From Dongia_A sp035695765 (lineage in GTDB: Bacteria; Pseudomonadota; Alphaproteobacteria; Dongiales; Dongiaceae): a stretch of DNA of 64,000 nt. Each line of letters opens with the position of its first letter. Positions within the stretch are counted from its first letter, which is position 1. The stretch is from positions 1 through 64,000 of the forward strand of contig DASRRI010000037.1 of assembly GCA_035695765.1 (NCBI GenBank), given 5' to 3'. The position numbers and the translations under genes were made by a program. Below are positions 18,072 to 27,493 of the stretch, one piece after another. Under the pieces are notes generated by a model. It saw only the letters and a program-made list of their open reading frames with translations, did not search any database and was not told the origin of the DNA.

Positions 18072-19373
18072 ATGACCAAAATCACCGCCGTCACCGTCCG
18101 TGACATCCGCTTTCCGACCTCACGCAATCTCGACGGGTCGGATGCGATGAATCCCGATCCGGATTATTCCGCCGCCTATGTCGTGCTGAAGACCGACAAG
18201 GCCGGGCTGGAAGGGCACGGCCTCACCTTCACGCTTGGCCTCGGCACGGAATTGTGCGTGGCGGCGGCGGAGGCGCTGGCGCCGGCGGTGATCGGTCGCG
18301 ACCTCGCCGACATCACCAAGGAAATGGGCAAGTTCTGGCGCAGCCTCACCGAGTTCCGGCAATTGCGCTGGGTCGGGCCGGAGAAGGGCGTGCTGCACCT
18401 CGCGACCGCGGCGGTCGTGAATGCCGTCTGGGACCTGTGGGGCAAGGCGGCCAAGAAGCCGGTCTGGCGCCTGGTCGCCGATCTCTCGCCCGAGGAATTC
18501 GTGCGGCTGATTGATTTTCGCTATATCACCGATGCGCTGACGCCGGATGAAGCGCTCGCCATCCTGCGCGCGAACGCGGCTACCAAGGACGTGCGCATCG
18601 ATGAGATGGAGAAGAACGGCTATCCCGCCTACACGACGTCGGCTGGGTGGCTCGGTTATCCCGATGACAAGGTACGGCGCCTGACGCGCGAGGCGGTGGC
18701 GCAGGGCCTCAACTACATCAAGATCAAGGTCGGCCGCGACCTGGCCGACGACAAGAAGCGCTGCAAGGCGGTGCGGGACGAGATCGGCCCCAACCGCAAT
18801 CTCATGATCGACGCCAACCAGGTCTGGGATGTCGGCCAGGCGATCGAGTGGGTGAAGGAGCTCGCGCCCTTCAAGCCGCTGTGGATCGAGGAGCCGACCT
18901 CGCCCGACGACGTGCTGGGCCACGCCGCGATCCGCAAGGCGGTGAAGCCGCTCGGCATCGGCGTCGCGACCGGTGAGATGTGCCAGAACCGCGTCATCTT
19001 CAAGCAGCTGATGCAGGCGAACGCGATCGATTTCTGCCAGATCGATTCCTGCCGCCTTGGCGGCGTCAACGAGGTTCTGGCTGTTCTCCTGATGGCGAAG
19101 AAGTTCGGCGTGCCGGTCTGCCCGCATGCCGGCGGTGTCGGCCTCTGCGAATATGTCCAGCACCTGTCGCTGATCGACTACATCTGCGTCTCAGGGAGCC
19201 TCGAGCATCGCGTCATCGAATATGTCGACCACCTGCACGAGCATTTCGAATATCCGGTGGTCATCAAGAACGGCCGCTACATGCCACCACAAGCGCCCGG
19301 CTATTCCATTACCATGAAGCCTGTCAGCCTCGACCGCTACGAGTTCCCGAAGGGCGTGGAGTGGAAGAGCTGA
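18072..19373 (+). CDS. fucD: L-fuconate dehydratase
   Basis: A 433-residue enolase-superfamily enzyme that dehydrates L-fuconate to 2-keto-3-deoxy-L-fuconate. It shows the KxK base motif in YIKIKVGRD (about 216-224), metal ligands in MIDANQVWD and WIEEPTSPDD, and the His-containing CPHAGGVGLCEYVQH near 350. These features and the length match bacterial and human (ENOSF1) L-fuconate dehydratases closely. It is the last gene of the operon, convergent with the GntR regulator. This gene is the strongest evidence for the L-fucose assignment of the locus. Confidence 0.92.
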   Translation: MTKITAVTVRDIRFPTSRNLDGSDAMNPDPDYSAAYVVLKTDKAGLEGHGLTFTLGLGTELCVAAAEALAPAVIGRDLADITKEMGKFWRSLTEFRQLRWVGPEKGVLHLATAAVVNAVWDLWGKAAKKPVWRLVADLSPEEFVRLIDFRYITDALTPDEALAILRANAATKDVRIDEMEKNGYPAYTTSAGWLGYPDDKVRRLTREAVAQGLNYIKIKVGRDLADDKKRCKAVRDEIGPNRNLMIDANQVWDVGQAIEWVKELAPFKPLWIEEPTSPDDVLGHAAIRKAVKPLGIGVATGEMCQNRVIFKQLMQANAIDFCQIDSCRLGGVNEVLAVLLMAKKFGVPVCPHAGGVGLCEYVQHLSLIDYICVSGSLEHRVIEYVDHLHEHFEYPVVIKNGRYMPPQAPGYSITMKPVSLDRYEFPKGVEWKS

Positions 19374-19393
19374 GGCTGCCGCCATCGTGAAGC

Positions 19394-19419
19394 TCCCTTC
19401 TCCCGCGAGGGGGGAAGGG
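19394..19419. terminator. Hairpin between convergent fucD and GntR genes
   Basis: CTCCCTTCTCCC pairs with GGGGGGAAGGGG across a GCGA loop, in the 49-base gap between two genes that end towards each other. It could stop transcripts from both sides; only a short TTTAA follows. Confidence 0.5.
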
Positions 19420-19422
19420 GGT

Positions 19423-20175
19423 TTAAGCAATCAGCTCCCGATGCTGCTCGATCACCTTGGTGAGCTGCGCATAGGCGTCGTCGAGGTGGTGCTCCAGGGC
19501 GCGCACGCAGCGTTCCTCGTTGCGCTTCTGCAGGGCGTCGGCGATGGCCTGGTGCTGGCCGATGACGCGGCGCTCCTGGCCGGGGATGGGGGCGGCCATC
19601 AGGCGCATGCGGTCGAGCTGGGCCTTGACGCCGGCGATCACTTTCCACAGCCGCAGGTGTCCGCTCATTTCGCTGATGTGGCGGTGGAAGCGGTCGTCGA
19701 GGTCGATGAAGGTGATGTGGTCGCCACGGCCGCCCGCGCGCTCCTGCGCGGCGATGATGTCCTGCAGCGCTTCGATCCGCTCCTGTGTCACGTTCTGGAC
19801 AGCGAGCTTGATCCCCTCGATCTCCAGCGCGCGGCGGATGAGGCGTCCTTCCTCCAGCTGCTCGCGGTTGATGAGCGCGACGAAGGTGCCGGATTGCGGC
19901 TTGATGTTGACCAGCCCTTCCTCCGCCAGCAATCGCACCGCGTCGCGCACCGGCGTGCGCGAGATGCCGAGCTGCTGGGTGATGTCTTTTTCCACGATCG
20001 CTGCGCCCGGCGGCAGCCGCAGGGTCACGATGGTACGGCGCAGCAGGGCATAGACCTGGTCGGGGATCGGCCGGCCGCGGTCGATGCGCGCGTCGAGCGG
20101 CAGGCTCGACGGCGCCGCGCTAACCTGCGGTGCGCGTTTCTGCGTTGTCTTCCTGTTCAATGCCGGCCTTGGCAT
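19423..20175 (-). CDS. GntR-family (FCD) transcriptional regulator of the L-fucose-type locus
   Basis: A 250-residue regulator with a winged-helix domain (about 35-105, including DITQQLGISRTPVRDAVRLL) and a C-terminal all-helical FCD ligand domain (about 115-240) with the metal-binding Asp/His positions in DLDDRFHRHI and IGQHQAIADAL. The start at MPRPALNR is chosen because the frame upstream runs through the divergent transporter start. It lies between the catabolic operon and the ABC transporter. A perfect palindrome in its own promoter suggests autoregulation. Confidence 0.88.
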   Translation of the reverse strand: MPRPALNRKTTQKRAPQVSAAPSSLPLDARIDRGRPIPDQVYALLRRTIVTLRLPPGAAIVEKDITQQLGISRTPVRDAVRLLAEEGLVNIKPQSGTFVALINREQLEEGRLIRRALEIEGIKLAVQNVTQERIEALQDIIAAQERAGGRGDHITFIDLDDRFHRHISEMSGHLRLWKVIAGVKAQLDRMRLMAAPIPGQERRVIGQHQAIADALQKRNEERCVRALEHHLDDAYAQLTKVIEQHRELIA

Positions 20176-20233
20176 AGGGCTCCCCAGCTGCCGAAAGCGG
20201 AGCATAACTTGCCGATTGATGCCTCGCCAGTAA

Positions 20234-20245
20234 TATACTAGTATA
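20234..20245. promoter_or_regulatory. Perfect palindrome TATACTAGTATA, probable GntR operator
   Basis: A 12-bp perfect palindrome sits midway between the GntR gene and the divergent ABC transporter operon. FCD-type GntR proteins bind short palindromes of this kind. A two-mismatch version is found at 15293, upstream of the catabolic operon. Confidence 0.6.
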
Positions 20246-20311
20246 CAGGGACCAAGAACAAGACATGTGCCGCGCCAAGCGGCGCGCCGGGAGACAAAAG
20301 GGGAGGTCCGC

Positions 20312-21790
20312 ATGAACGCTTTCAAGCGAATGATATGGGCTGGCTCGTTGCTGGCTGGCGGTGTGCTCGCGGCCGGCGGTGCCTCCGCCGGCGAGTTCGA
20401 CGGCGTCACGATCAACATCATGACTTTCACCGGCCCGCAGATTGCTGAGCCGATGCAGCGCCGCGCACCCGACTTCGAAAAGCTGACCGGCGCGAAGGTC
20501 AACATCATCACGGTCCCGTTCTCCGATCTCTATCAGAAGCTGCTGACCGATTGGGCGGGCGGCACCAACTCCATCGATGCCGGCGTGTTCGCGCCGCAAT
20601 GGATGGTCGATTACGTGACGCCCGGCCTGCTGGAGGATATCAGCGACCGGCTCGCGAACGACAAGCAGGCGGCGCAGGATGATGTCGCGCCGTTCTTCCG
20701 CGAGTTCTCGCAGAAGTTCAATGGCAAGACCTACATGATCACCTTGGATGGCGACTTCCAGATGGTCTATTACCGGACCGACGTCGCCGAGAAGCTGGGC
20801 AAGAAGCCGCCCAAGACTCTCGATGACTATCTCGACTTCGCCAAGGCTGCGAACGGCCAGGACTGGAACGGCGACGGCAAGCCGGACTACGGCTCTTGCA
20901 TCTCCAAGAAGCGCAACGCCCAGGCCTATTGGGCGATCATTTCCATCGCCGGCGGCCTGATCCAGACCCAGGGCACCAGCCAGGGCGTGTTCTTCGATAC
21001 CAAGGACATGAAGCCGCTGGTGAACAACGAAGCGTTTGCCACCGCGCTCAAGTTCTACAAGGACAGCACGCAATACGCGCCGCCGGATGAGATCAACCTC
21101 GATGTCGGCGACACGCGCAAGCTGTTCACCTCCGGACAGTGCGCGCTGACTTTGGACTGGGGCGATATCGGCACGCTCGCGATCGATCCCAAGGAATCGA
21201 CGGTGCAGGACAAGGTCGGCGCCGTCGTCCTGCCGGGATCGAGCAAGGTGCTGGACCGCGCGACCGGCAAGCTGGTGGCGTGCGATGCCAAGACTTGCCC
21301 TTATGCGGTCGACGGCGTCAATCACGCGCCGTTCGCGGCGTTCGGCGGCTGGTCGGGCGGCATCAACGCCAAGGCTGATCCGAAGGTGAAGGACGCGGCC
21401 TATGCCTTCTTCTCCTTCATGACGGGGCCTAAGCAATCGAACGAAGACGTCACTATCGGTCGGACCGGCTTCAATCCCTATCGCCTGTCGCAGTTCCAGG
21501 ACATGACTCTGTGGAAGAAGGCGGGGATGAGCGAGAAGGCGGCGAAGTCCTATCTCGGCGCCATCCAGGACAGCCTCAATAGCCCGAACATGGTGCTGGA
21601 CCTGCGCATCCCGCAGAACCAGAAATACGAACAGGTGATCCTCGACACTGCGGTCGCGCGCTTCCTGGCGGGCGAACTCTCGGCCGAGGACACGATGAAG
21701 TCGATCGAAGACGGCTGGAACGAGACCACCGACGAGATCGGCCGTGACGAGCAATTGGCCGCTTACAAGTCGACGCTCGGCGCGCAATAA
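20312..21790 (+). CDS. Sugar ABC transporter substrate-binding protein
   Basis: A 492-residue extracellular solute-binding protein of family 1. The ATG follows GGGGAGG by five bases. Residues 1-28 are a signal peptide ending GGASA. The mature part has typical sugar-binding-protein stretches (TFTGPQIAEPM, GDFQMVYYRTDVAEKLGKKPPKTLDDYLD in pieces). It should capture a sugar, probably L-fucose or a relative, in the periplasm and deliver it to the two permeases encoded next. It is longer than the usual 420 residues. Confidence 0.88.
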   Translation: MNAFKRMIWAGSLLAGGVLAAGGASAGEFDGVTINIMTFTGPQIAEPMQRRAPDFEKLTGAKVNIITVPFSDLYQKLLTDWAGGTNSIDAGVFAPQWMVDYVTPGLLEDISDRLANDKQAAQDDVAPFFREFSQKFNGKTYMITLDGDFQMVYYRTDVAEKLGKKPPKTLDDYLDFAKAANGQDWNGDGKPDYGSCISKKRNAQAYWAIISIAGGLIQTQGTSQGVFFDTKDMKPLVNNEAFATALKFYKDSTQYAPPDEINLDVGDTRKLFTSGQCALTLDWGDIGTLAIDPKESTVQDKVGAVVLPGSSKVLDRATGKLVACDAKTCPYAVDGVNHAPFAAFGGWSGGINAKADPKVKDAAYAFFSFMTGPKQSNEDVTIGRTGFNPYRLSQFQDMTLWKKAGMSEKAAKSYLGAIQDSLNSPNMVLDLRIPQNQKYEQVILDTAVARFLAGELSAEDTMKSIEDGWNETTDEIGRDEQLAAYKSTLGAQ

Positions 21791-21860
21791 TCTCGAGTGC
21801 CCAGGGTTGGTCCCGCCGTCCTAGTGGCGGCGGGACTTCTTCATAAGGGGAGAGCCTGGA

Positions 21861-22964
21861 TTGCGCGCGTCCTTCTCGGCCTGGAGCGAACGGCAAGCCG
21901 ACCGGTTGTTCGTCCTGCCGGCCGTCGTCGTCATCCTCGCCTTCTCGATTTTTCCGCTGCTGCTGTCGGCGTACCTCTCGGTCAGCCGGTTCAAGCTCGC
22001 GGCCGGCGGTTACGAGTTCAAGTTCATCGGCTGGCTCAATTACAAGAAGCTGCTGTTCGGTAGCGAGCAGTTCCACTTCGTCGGCCGCTTCGCCAGTGTT
22101 CCGCTCTGGTGCTGGGCGGCGCTGGCTTTGCTGCTCTATTGGGTGGGAAGGGCGCTATTGCTCTATCTCCGCTCCGGCCACACTTCCGTTCTCGGCCTTG
22201 TCGGACGCCTCATTTCAGCGGTCACCATCCTTGGCATCGCCTTCCTGTTCGCCACCACGCTCGGCCAGGGCGGGCAACTGGGCTCTGCCGGCGTCACGAT
22301 CCTCTATGTCGTGGTCGGCGTCGCGATCCAGTTCGCCATCGGGCTCGGCCTCGCACTGCTGTGCGCCCAGCGCATCCATGGCCGCGCCTTCTTCCGCCTG
22401 GTGTTCTTCCTGCCTTTGATGGTGACGCCGGTCGGGATCGCCTACGCATTCCGCATGCTGGCCGACATGACGCAGGGGCCACTCTCGCCGATCTGGCACG
22501 GCCTCGGCCTCGGCGCCTTCTCCTGGGCATCCGGTGCCTGGTCGGCGCGCATCGTGGTGATGGTGGGCGACGCCTGGCAATGGATCCCCTTCATCTTCAT
22601 CGTCATGCTGGCCGCGATCGAAAGCCAGTCGAAGGAGCAGCTCGAAGCCGCCTCGATCGACGGCGCCAGCTTCTGGCAGCGCTTCCGCGACATCACCTGG
22701 CCGGAGATCGCGCCGGTTGCCGCGACCGTCATCCTCATCCGCATGATCGAGGCCTTCAAAATCATCGACCTGCCGAATATCCTCACCAATGGCGGGCCGG
22801 GCATCGCGACCGAATCCATGACGCTGCATTCCTTCATCGCCTGGCGCACGCTCGATCTCGGTGGTTCCTCGGCCGTCGCCTATATGCTGCTGTTCCTCTC
22901 GACCGTGTTCAGCGTGTCGTTCTTCAATCTCATCATCCTGCCCATGCGCGCGAGGCGGCAATGA
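21861..22964 (+). CDS. Sugar ABC transporter permease, MalF type, with extra membrane insertion
   Basis: A 367-residue inner-membrane permease from a TTG start with GGGGAG eight bases before it. Segments at about 17-40, 145-170, 180-200, 235-250, 285-300 and 335-360 fit the MalF-like core, and the ATPase-docking EAA loop is at EAASIDGASFWQRF. Between about 78 and 142 lies extra sequence with two predicted membrane helices where relatives have a short periplasmic loop. Its stop overlaps the next permease's start (ATGA). Confidence 0.86.
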   Translation: MRASFSAWSERQADRLFVLPAVVVILAFSIFPLLLSAYLSVSRFKLAAGGYEFKFIGWLNYKKLLFGSEQFHFVGRFASVPLWCWAALALLLYWVGRALLLYLRSGHTSVLGLVGRLISAVTILGIAFLFATTLGQGGQLGSAGVTILYVVVGVAIQFAIGLGLALLCAQRIHGRAFFRLVFFLPLMVTPVGIAYAFRMLADMTQGPLSPIWHGLGLGAFSWASGAWSARIVVMVGDAWQWIPFIFIVMLAAIESQSKEQLEAASIDGASFWQRFRDITWPEIAPVAATVILIRMIEAFKIIDLPNILTNGGPGIATESMTLHSFIAWRTLDLGGSSAVAYMLLFLSTVFSVSFFNLIILPMRARRQ

Positions 22965-24007
22965 CGATCGCGATTCCAGCAACGCAAGCTGTCGCGCGCC
23001 GCAAGCTGGGCGCCATGTCGCCGGGCACGGCCATCGTTGTCTACACGCTGCTGGCGCTGTGGACGTTGATCGTCTTGTTCCCGCTCTATTGGGTCGCGAT
23101 CACGTCGCTGAAGGAGCCGATCGACGTTTCGACCGGGCCGTATTACCTACCGTTCGTGGATTTCCAGCCGTCCTTGCACGCGTGGCGCTACATCTTCGTC
23201 GACCTCGCCAACGATACCTTCCGGCCCTACATGAATTCGGTCATCGTCGCCTTCATCTCGACGACGCTGGCGATGCTGGCCGGCTCGATGGCGGCTTATG
23301 CCTTGGCGCGCTTTACCTACAAGCCGAAGATCGGGATCATCCTGCTTTTCATTCTGCTGGTGGCGCTGGTTGTAGCGGCCGTCATGCACTGGTCAGTCGA
23401 TTGGCGCATCGCGAGCGCCAGCGGCCTTGCCCTGTTCTTCCTGATCGGCCGGGCGGTGGCAGGCCGCTTGCGCCGCTCGGTTGGCAACAGCGACATCCTG
23501 TTCTGGATGATCTCGCAGCGCATCCTGCCGCCGGTAGTCGCCGCGATCCCGATATATGTCATGTTCCAGCGCCTCGGCATGCTGGATACGCATCCGGCGC
23601 TGATCCTCACCTACATGACGGTCAACCTGCCGATCGTGGTCTGGCTGATGTACGATTTCTTCGTCGGCATCCCGAAGGATCTGGAGGAAAGCGCGCAGCT
23701 CGATGGGGCGGGACGGTTCCGCATTTTCTTCGGCATTGTGTTGCCGCTCTCCAAGGCCGGGCTCGCCGCGACCTCGCTGCTGGTCCTCATCATGGCGTGG
23801 AACGAATATCTGCTGGCGCTCTTCCTCTCGACCGCCCACGCCCAGACCATTCCGCTGCTGGTGGCCGCGCAGAACGCGACCCGCGGCCCGCAATGGTGGT
23901 ACATGTCTGTCCTCATCATCATCATGATCCTGCCGGTCATGGCGCTCGCGCTCGCCTTGCAGCGCTTCATCGCCAGCGGCCTGCTGCTGGGCGCCGTTAA
24001 AGGATAG
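22961..24007 (+). CDS. Sugar ABC transporter permease, MalG type, with extra membrane insertion
   Basis: A 348-residue partner permease, overlapping the previous gene by four bases. The start MTIAIPATQ is set by this ATGA overlap; the open frame upstream is a shadow of the first permease. The core segments and the EAA loop EESAQLDGAGRFRIFF are typical. Residues about 122-176 hold extra hydrophobic sequence (two likely helices) before the usual ISQRILPP stretch, so it is some 60 residues longer than ordinary MalG-like permeases. Confidence 0.87.
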   Translation: MTIAIPATQAVARRKLGAMSPGTAIVVYTLLALWTLIVLFPLYWVAITSLKEPIDVSTGPYYLPFVDFQPSLHAWRYIFVDLANDTFRPYMNSVIVAFISTTLAMLAGSMAAYALARFTYKPKIGIILLFILLVALVVAAVMHWSVDWRIASASGLALFFLIGRAVAGRLRRSVGNSDILFWMISQRILPPVVAAIPIYVMFQRLGMLDTHPALILTYMTVNLPIVVWLMYDFFVGIPKDLEESAQLDGAGRFRIFFGIVLPLSKAGLAATSLLVLIMAWNEYLLALFLSTAHAQTIPLLVAAQNATRGPQWWYMSVLIIIMILPVMALALALQRFIASGLLLGAVKG

Positions 24008-24023
24008 AGCCAAGGAAAATCGG

Positions 24024-25073
24024 ATGACCATCCGCCTCGACCGTATCTCGAAATCTTTCGGCGCGCTCACGGTCTTGCAGGAACTGAGCCTGACCGTCGA
24101 ACCGGGCGAGTTCCTGGTGCTGCTGGGTGAATCCGGCTGCGGCAAGACCACGGCTTTGCGCATGATCGCGGGGCTGGAGAGCGTGACCAGCGGGCGGATC
24201 GAGATCAACGGCCGCGAAGTCACTGACGTCGCGCCCAAGGACCGCGACGTCGCGATGGTCTTCCAGAGCTATGCGCTCTACCCGCACATGACGGTTGCCG
24301 AGAACATCGGCTACCCGCTGAAAATCCGCCAGGCGCCGAATTCGGAGATCCAAGCGCGCGTGCGCGAAGTGGCGGCGCAGGTGCAGCTCGATCCTTTGCT
24401 CGGCCGCTATCCGCGTCAATTATCAGGTGGCCAGCGGCAGCGTGTGGCTTTGGCGCGCGCCATCATCCGCCGGCCGGCCGTCTTCCTGATGGACGAGCCG
24501 CTCTCGAACCTCGATGCCAAGCTGCGTGGGCACATGCGCGCGGAACTCAAGCACATGCAGCACGATCTCGGCGTTACCACCATCTATGTGACCCACGACC
24601 AGATCGAGGCCATGACCCTCGCGCACCGGGTCGCTTTGCTGGATCACGGCCGGTTGCAGCAGCTGGGTCCGCCAGCTGAGATCTACAACGATCCCGACAA
24701 CCTGTTCGTCGCTGGCTTCATCGGCTCACCGCCGATGAATTTCCTCAAAGGCGCGCTGAAGGCCGGCCGCTTCGAAGCCCCCGGCATCGTCATCGGCACG
24801 CCGATCCGCGGCGAGGCGGCGAACGCCGTCGCCGGCATCCGCCCCGAAGATTGCGCCCTGGCCGCGGCGGGAGCAGGCGACCTCGACGCCGAAATCTATT
24901 CCACCGAGCTGATCGGCGACCACGTCCTGGTTACCTGCCAGCGCGAAGCGCAGACCATCGCCATCAAGGCGCCCAAAGACTACTCGGCCGATATCGGCGC
25001 CCAGGTCGGCATCCGCCTCAATCCGCAGAGCCTCTATTTCTTCGATGGGACGGACGGGAGAAGGGTGAGATAG
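24024..25073 (+). CDS. Sugar ABC transporter ATP-binding protein, MalK/UgpC type
   Basis: A 349-residue ATPase with Walker A GESGCGKTT at 35-43, Q-loop in MVFQSYALYPHM, signature LSGGQRQRVALARA, Walker B VFLMDEPLSNLD and switch His in VTHDQ. A C-terminal TOBE/MalK regulatory domain follows from about 235. It powers the two permeases encoded immediately upstream. It ends 12 bases from the convergent histidine kinase gene. Confidence 0.92.
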   Translation: MTIRLDRISKSFGALTVLQELSLTVEPGEFLVLLGESGCGKTTALRMIAGLESVTSGRIEINGREVTDVAPKDRDVAMVFQSYALYPHMTVAENIGYPLKIRQAPNSEIQARVREVAAQVQLDPLLGRYPRQLSGGQRQRVALARAIIRRPAVFLMDEPLSNLDAKLRGHMRAELKHMQHDLGVTTIYVTHDQIEAMTLAHRVALLDHGRLQQLGPPAEIYNDPDNLFVAGFIGSPPMNFLKGALKAGRFEAPGIVIGTPIRGEAANAVAGIRPEDCALAAAGAGDLDAEIYSTELIGDHVLVTCQREAQTIAIKAPKDYSADIGAQVGIRLNPQSLYFFDGTDGRRVR

Positions 25074-25085
25074 AGGCCGCCAGCA

Positions 25086-27266
25086 CTACTCGGCAGCGGC
25101 ACTTCTCACGGGAGCTTGCTCCACCAGCGGCAGATGCACATCGAACCTCGCCCCCGCGCCGGGTTCGTTGCTGACCAGCACGAACCCGTCATGATCGCGC
25201 ACGATGCCCTGCACGACGGAGAGGCCAAGGCCGGTGCCTTCGCCTACCGGCTTGGTGGTGAAGAAGGGGTCGAACAGGCGCGAGCTGATCTCCGGCGGGA
25301 TGCCGGGGCCGGTGTCGATGAAGGTGAGCCGGCAGAACGATCGTGCCGAGATCTTTTCGCCCGTGATCGCGGCCGGATCCACCACGTCGAGGCGATCGAG
25401 CGCGATGCGGATGGCGCCACGCTTCGCGCCGATCGCGCCGACCGCGTTGCTGACCAGGTTCATGATGACCTGGTGAAGCTGCGTCGTGTTCACCTTGCAC
25501 GCCGCGCCGCTGAGGCGCGACTGGAATTCGAGCGAGATCGTCGCCGGCACCATCGCGCGCAGCATGCGCAGCGCATTTCTGACCTCGGTTCCGGGATCGA
25601 CGTCCTCGCGGTCGGCAGTTTCATGGCGACTGAAGGCGAGAATCTGGCGCACCAGTTCCTTGATCTTGACGGCGGCGGCCATGACATCCTGCAAGTTCTC
25701 GCCCAGATCGCCGTCCTCCGGCGTGTCCTGCAGCATCATGTCCACGATGCCGATGATGGGGATGAGCGTGTTGTTGATATCGTGGGCAATACCGCCGGCG
25801 AGCGTGCCGAGCGCCTCGGTCTTTTGCGAGACTTGCAGCTGGGATTCCAGCATGCGCCGGTGCTCTTCGGCCAGCTTGCGGGCCGAAATATCGGTGACCG
25901 AGCCTGCCAGCCGGTACGCTTGCCGAACTGCGTCGCGGCTGATGGCGCCGCGATCCGAAATCCAGCAATAGGTGCCGTTGATGCGCCGGATTCGATACTC
26001 GATCTCGAAGGAGGGTGCGCCGCTCTTGAGGGCATCCTCGACCGCTTCCAGCACGCGGAGGGCGTCTTCGGGATGGATCCGGTTCGCCCACCAGTCGTAG
26101 TCGACCATGCGACCGGTGGGATGTTCGGTCCTCTGAAGGCCGACGATCTCGAAACAGCGGGCCGAGAAGAATGCTTTCCCTGTGCGCAGGTCTCGATCCC
26201 ACAGCCCGTCATAGGCGCCTTCGAAGGCGAGGGCATAGCGCTCTTCGCTTTGCTTCAGCGCGGCTTCGCTTTCGGCGAGGCGCCGCTGCGCGCTGATCAG
26301 CTCCGAGACGTCGCGCACGACCGTGATGCCGGCGACGACAATGCCCTGGTCGTCGCGCAGCGGCCGGCCATTCACGCTGACGACAAAGCCATCCGGCCGA
26401 TGCGGGCTGCGAACGACGATGTTGAGGTCGTTGGTCTCGAGACCCTTCAAGGCGCGCGGCAGGGCCAGCTCTTCGGCCGCCACCGGCGTCTTGCCGTCGA
26501 GGTGAAAGCGATTGTAGTTGGTGAGCCAGGAATCGAGCTTGTCGCCACGCCAGTCTCCGAGCATCTGCTGCGCCGGCCGGTTGAAGACCACGAACTTGCC
26601 GCTGGTGTCGACGGCAAGCAGTCCGTCGCTCATGGATTCGAGCACGGCATCCAGCATCTTGCTTTCCCGGGCGTGCGCGCGTTCCTGCGCGAGGATCCGG
26701 TCTTCACGGCTGAGCAGGCTGCCGAGGACGAGGGTGCCGCCGATGCCGCCGCCGAGGACAAAGATCGCAAAGCGAATTGGCGTGGCTGCGGCCAAGTCGG
26801 GATGAACGAACCATGAGGCCGCGCCGGTGGCGAGCGCCACGGCCGTGCCGAAGAGGAGGAGGGCGCTGATCGTGACCGGTTCGCGCCGTCGCATCCGGAT
26901 CTGGTAGAAGCCGATGCTGACGGCGGCCGCGATGATCGCCTCGGCCAGCGGACCGAGGCCATAGTGGTGACTGGCAATACGGAACGCGCCCGCGACGAAG
27001 GCAGCGATGATTGCGGCTACGGGACCGCCGAACACGCCGGACAGGCCGATCGGCAGCAACCCGGCATCGAAGGCTTCATTGCCCGTGACCGTGACGGGCA
27101 ACATCATGCCGACAGCAGCGCCGGCGCCGAACAGCAGGCCAAGCACCAATGTGCGCTGCCGCTCGTTGCGGGCGGCACGGATGATCTCGCGATAGCAGAG
27201 GACGATCGCAGCGAACAGGCAGACGTTCTGCAAGAACTGCAATATCCAGCTGGTGTTCAGCTCCAT
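25086..27266 (-). CDS. Membrane PAS sensor histidine kinase
   Basis: A 726-residue inner-membrane sensor. Residues 1-185 contain about five or six membrane segments of the 5TM-5TMR_LYT (LytS-like) type. Two PAS domains follow (about 200-325 and 340-465, the second with a PAC motif), then a HisKA domain with the phosphoacceptor His495 in GGIAHDINN and an HATPase_c domain (N-box MNLVSNAVGAI, G1 DTGPGIP, G2 GEGTGLGLSVV). There is no receiver domain and no response-regulator gene beside it, so its partner must be elsewhere. The signal is unknown. Confidence 0.9.
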   Translation of the reverse strand: MELNTSWILQFLQNVCLFAAIVLCYREIIRAARNERQRTLVLGLLFGAGAAVGMMLPVTVTGNEAFDAGLLPIGLSGVFGGPVAAIIAAFVAGAFRIASHHYGLGPLAEAIIAAAVSIGFYQIRMRRREPVTISALLLFGTAVALATGAASWFVHPDLAAATPIRFAIFVLGGGIGGTLVLGSLLSREDRILAQERAHARESKMLDAVLESMSDGLLAVDTSGKFVVFNRPAQQMLGDWRGDKLDSWLTNYNRFHLDGKTPVAAEELALPRALKGLETNDLNIVVRSPHRPDGFVVSVNGRPLRDDQGIVVAGITVVRDVSELISAQRRLAESEAALKQSEERYALAFEGAYDGLWDRDLRTGKAFFSARCFEIVGLQRTEHPTGRMVDYDWWANRIHPEDALRVLEAVEDALKSGAPSFEIEYRIRRINGTYCWISDRGAISRDAVRQAYRLAGSVTDISARKLAEEHRRMLESQLQVSQKTEALGTLAGGIAHDINNTLIPIIGIVDMMLQDTPEDGDLGENLQDVMAAAVKIKELVRQILAFSRHETADREDVDPGTEVRNALRMLRAMVPATISLEFQSRLSGAACKVNTTQLHQVIMNLVSNAVGAIGAKRGAIRIALDRLDVVDPAAITGEKISARSFCRLTFIDTGPGIPPEISSRLFDPFFTTKPVGEGTGLGLSVVQGIVRDHDGFVLVSNEPGAGARFDVHLPLVEQAPVRSAAAE

Positions 27267-27493
27267 CCAAAAGCCTGCGGATTCTTAGGCTAAGCCATTC
27301 TTTCGGATGAACGTGAAGCAGGAATTAAGGAGCCGGCGACCAAGCCTTTTGGGCTATCGATTGCTAGACCGTCGGTATTAGGCTATGCGGAATAGCTGCC
27401 ATTCAGTTGCGGCTTATCGGGCGATTGGAGCGCAGTGTTTTCATCGAGCGCGGCAAGCCGCCGCAGCTGGAATTTCCGGAGGCGTGCCGAGCC

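Noticed and set aside
22109..22960. N-terminal extension of the MalG-type permease
   Set aside because: This is a shadow of the first permease in another frame; the ATGA overlap at 22961 is the real start.
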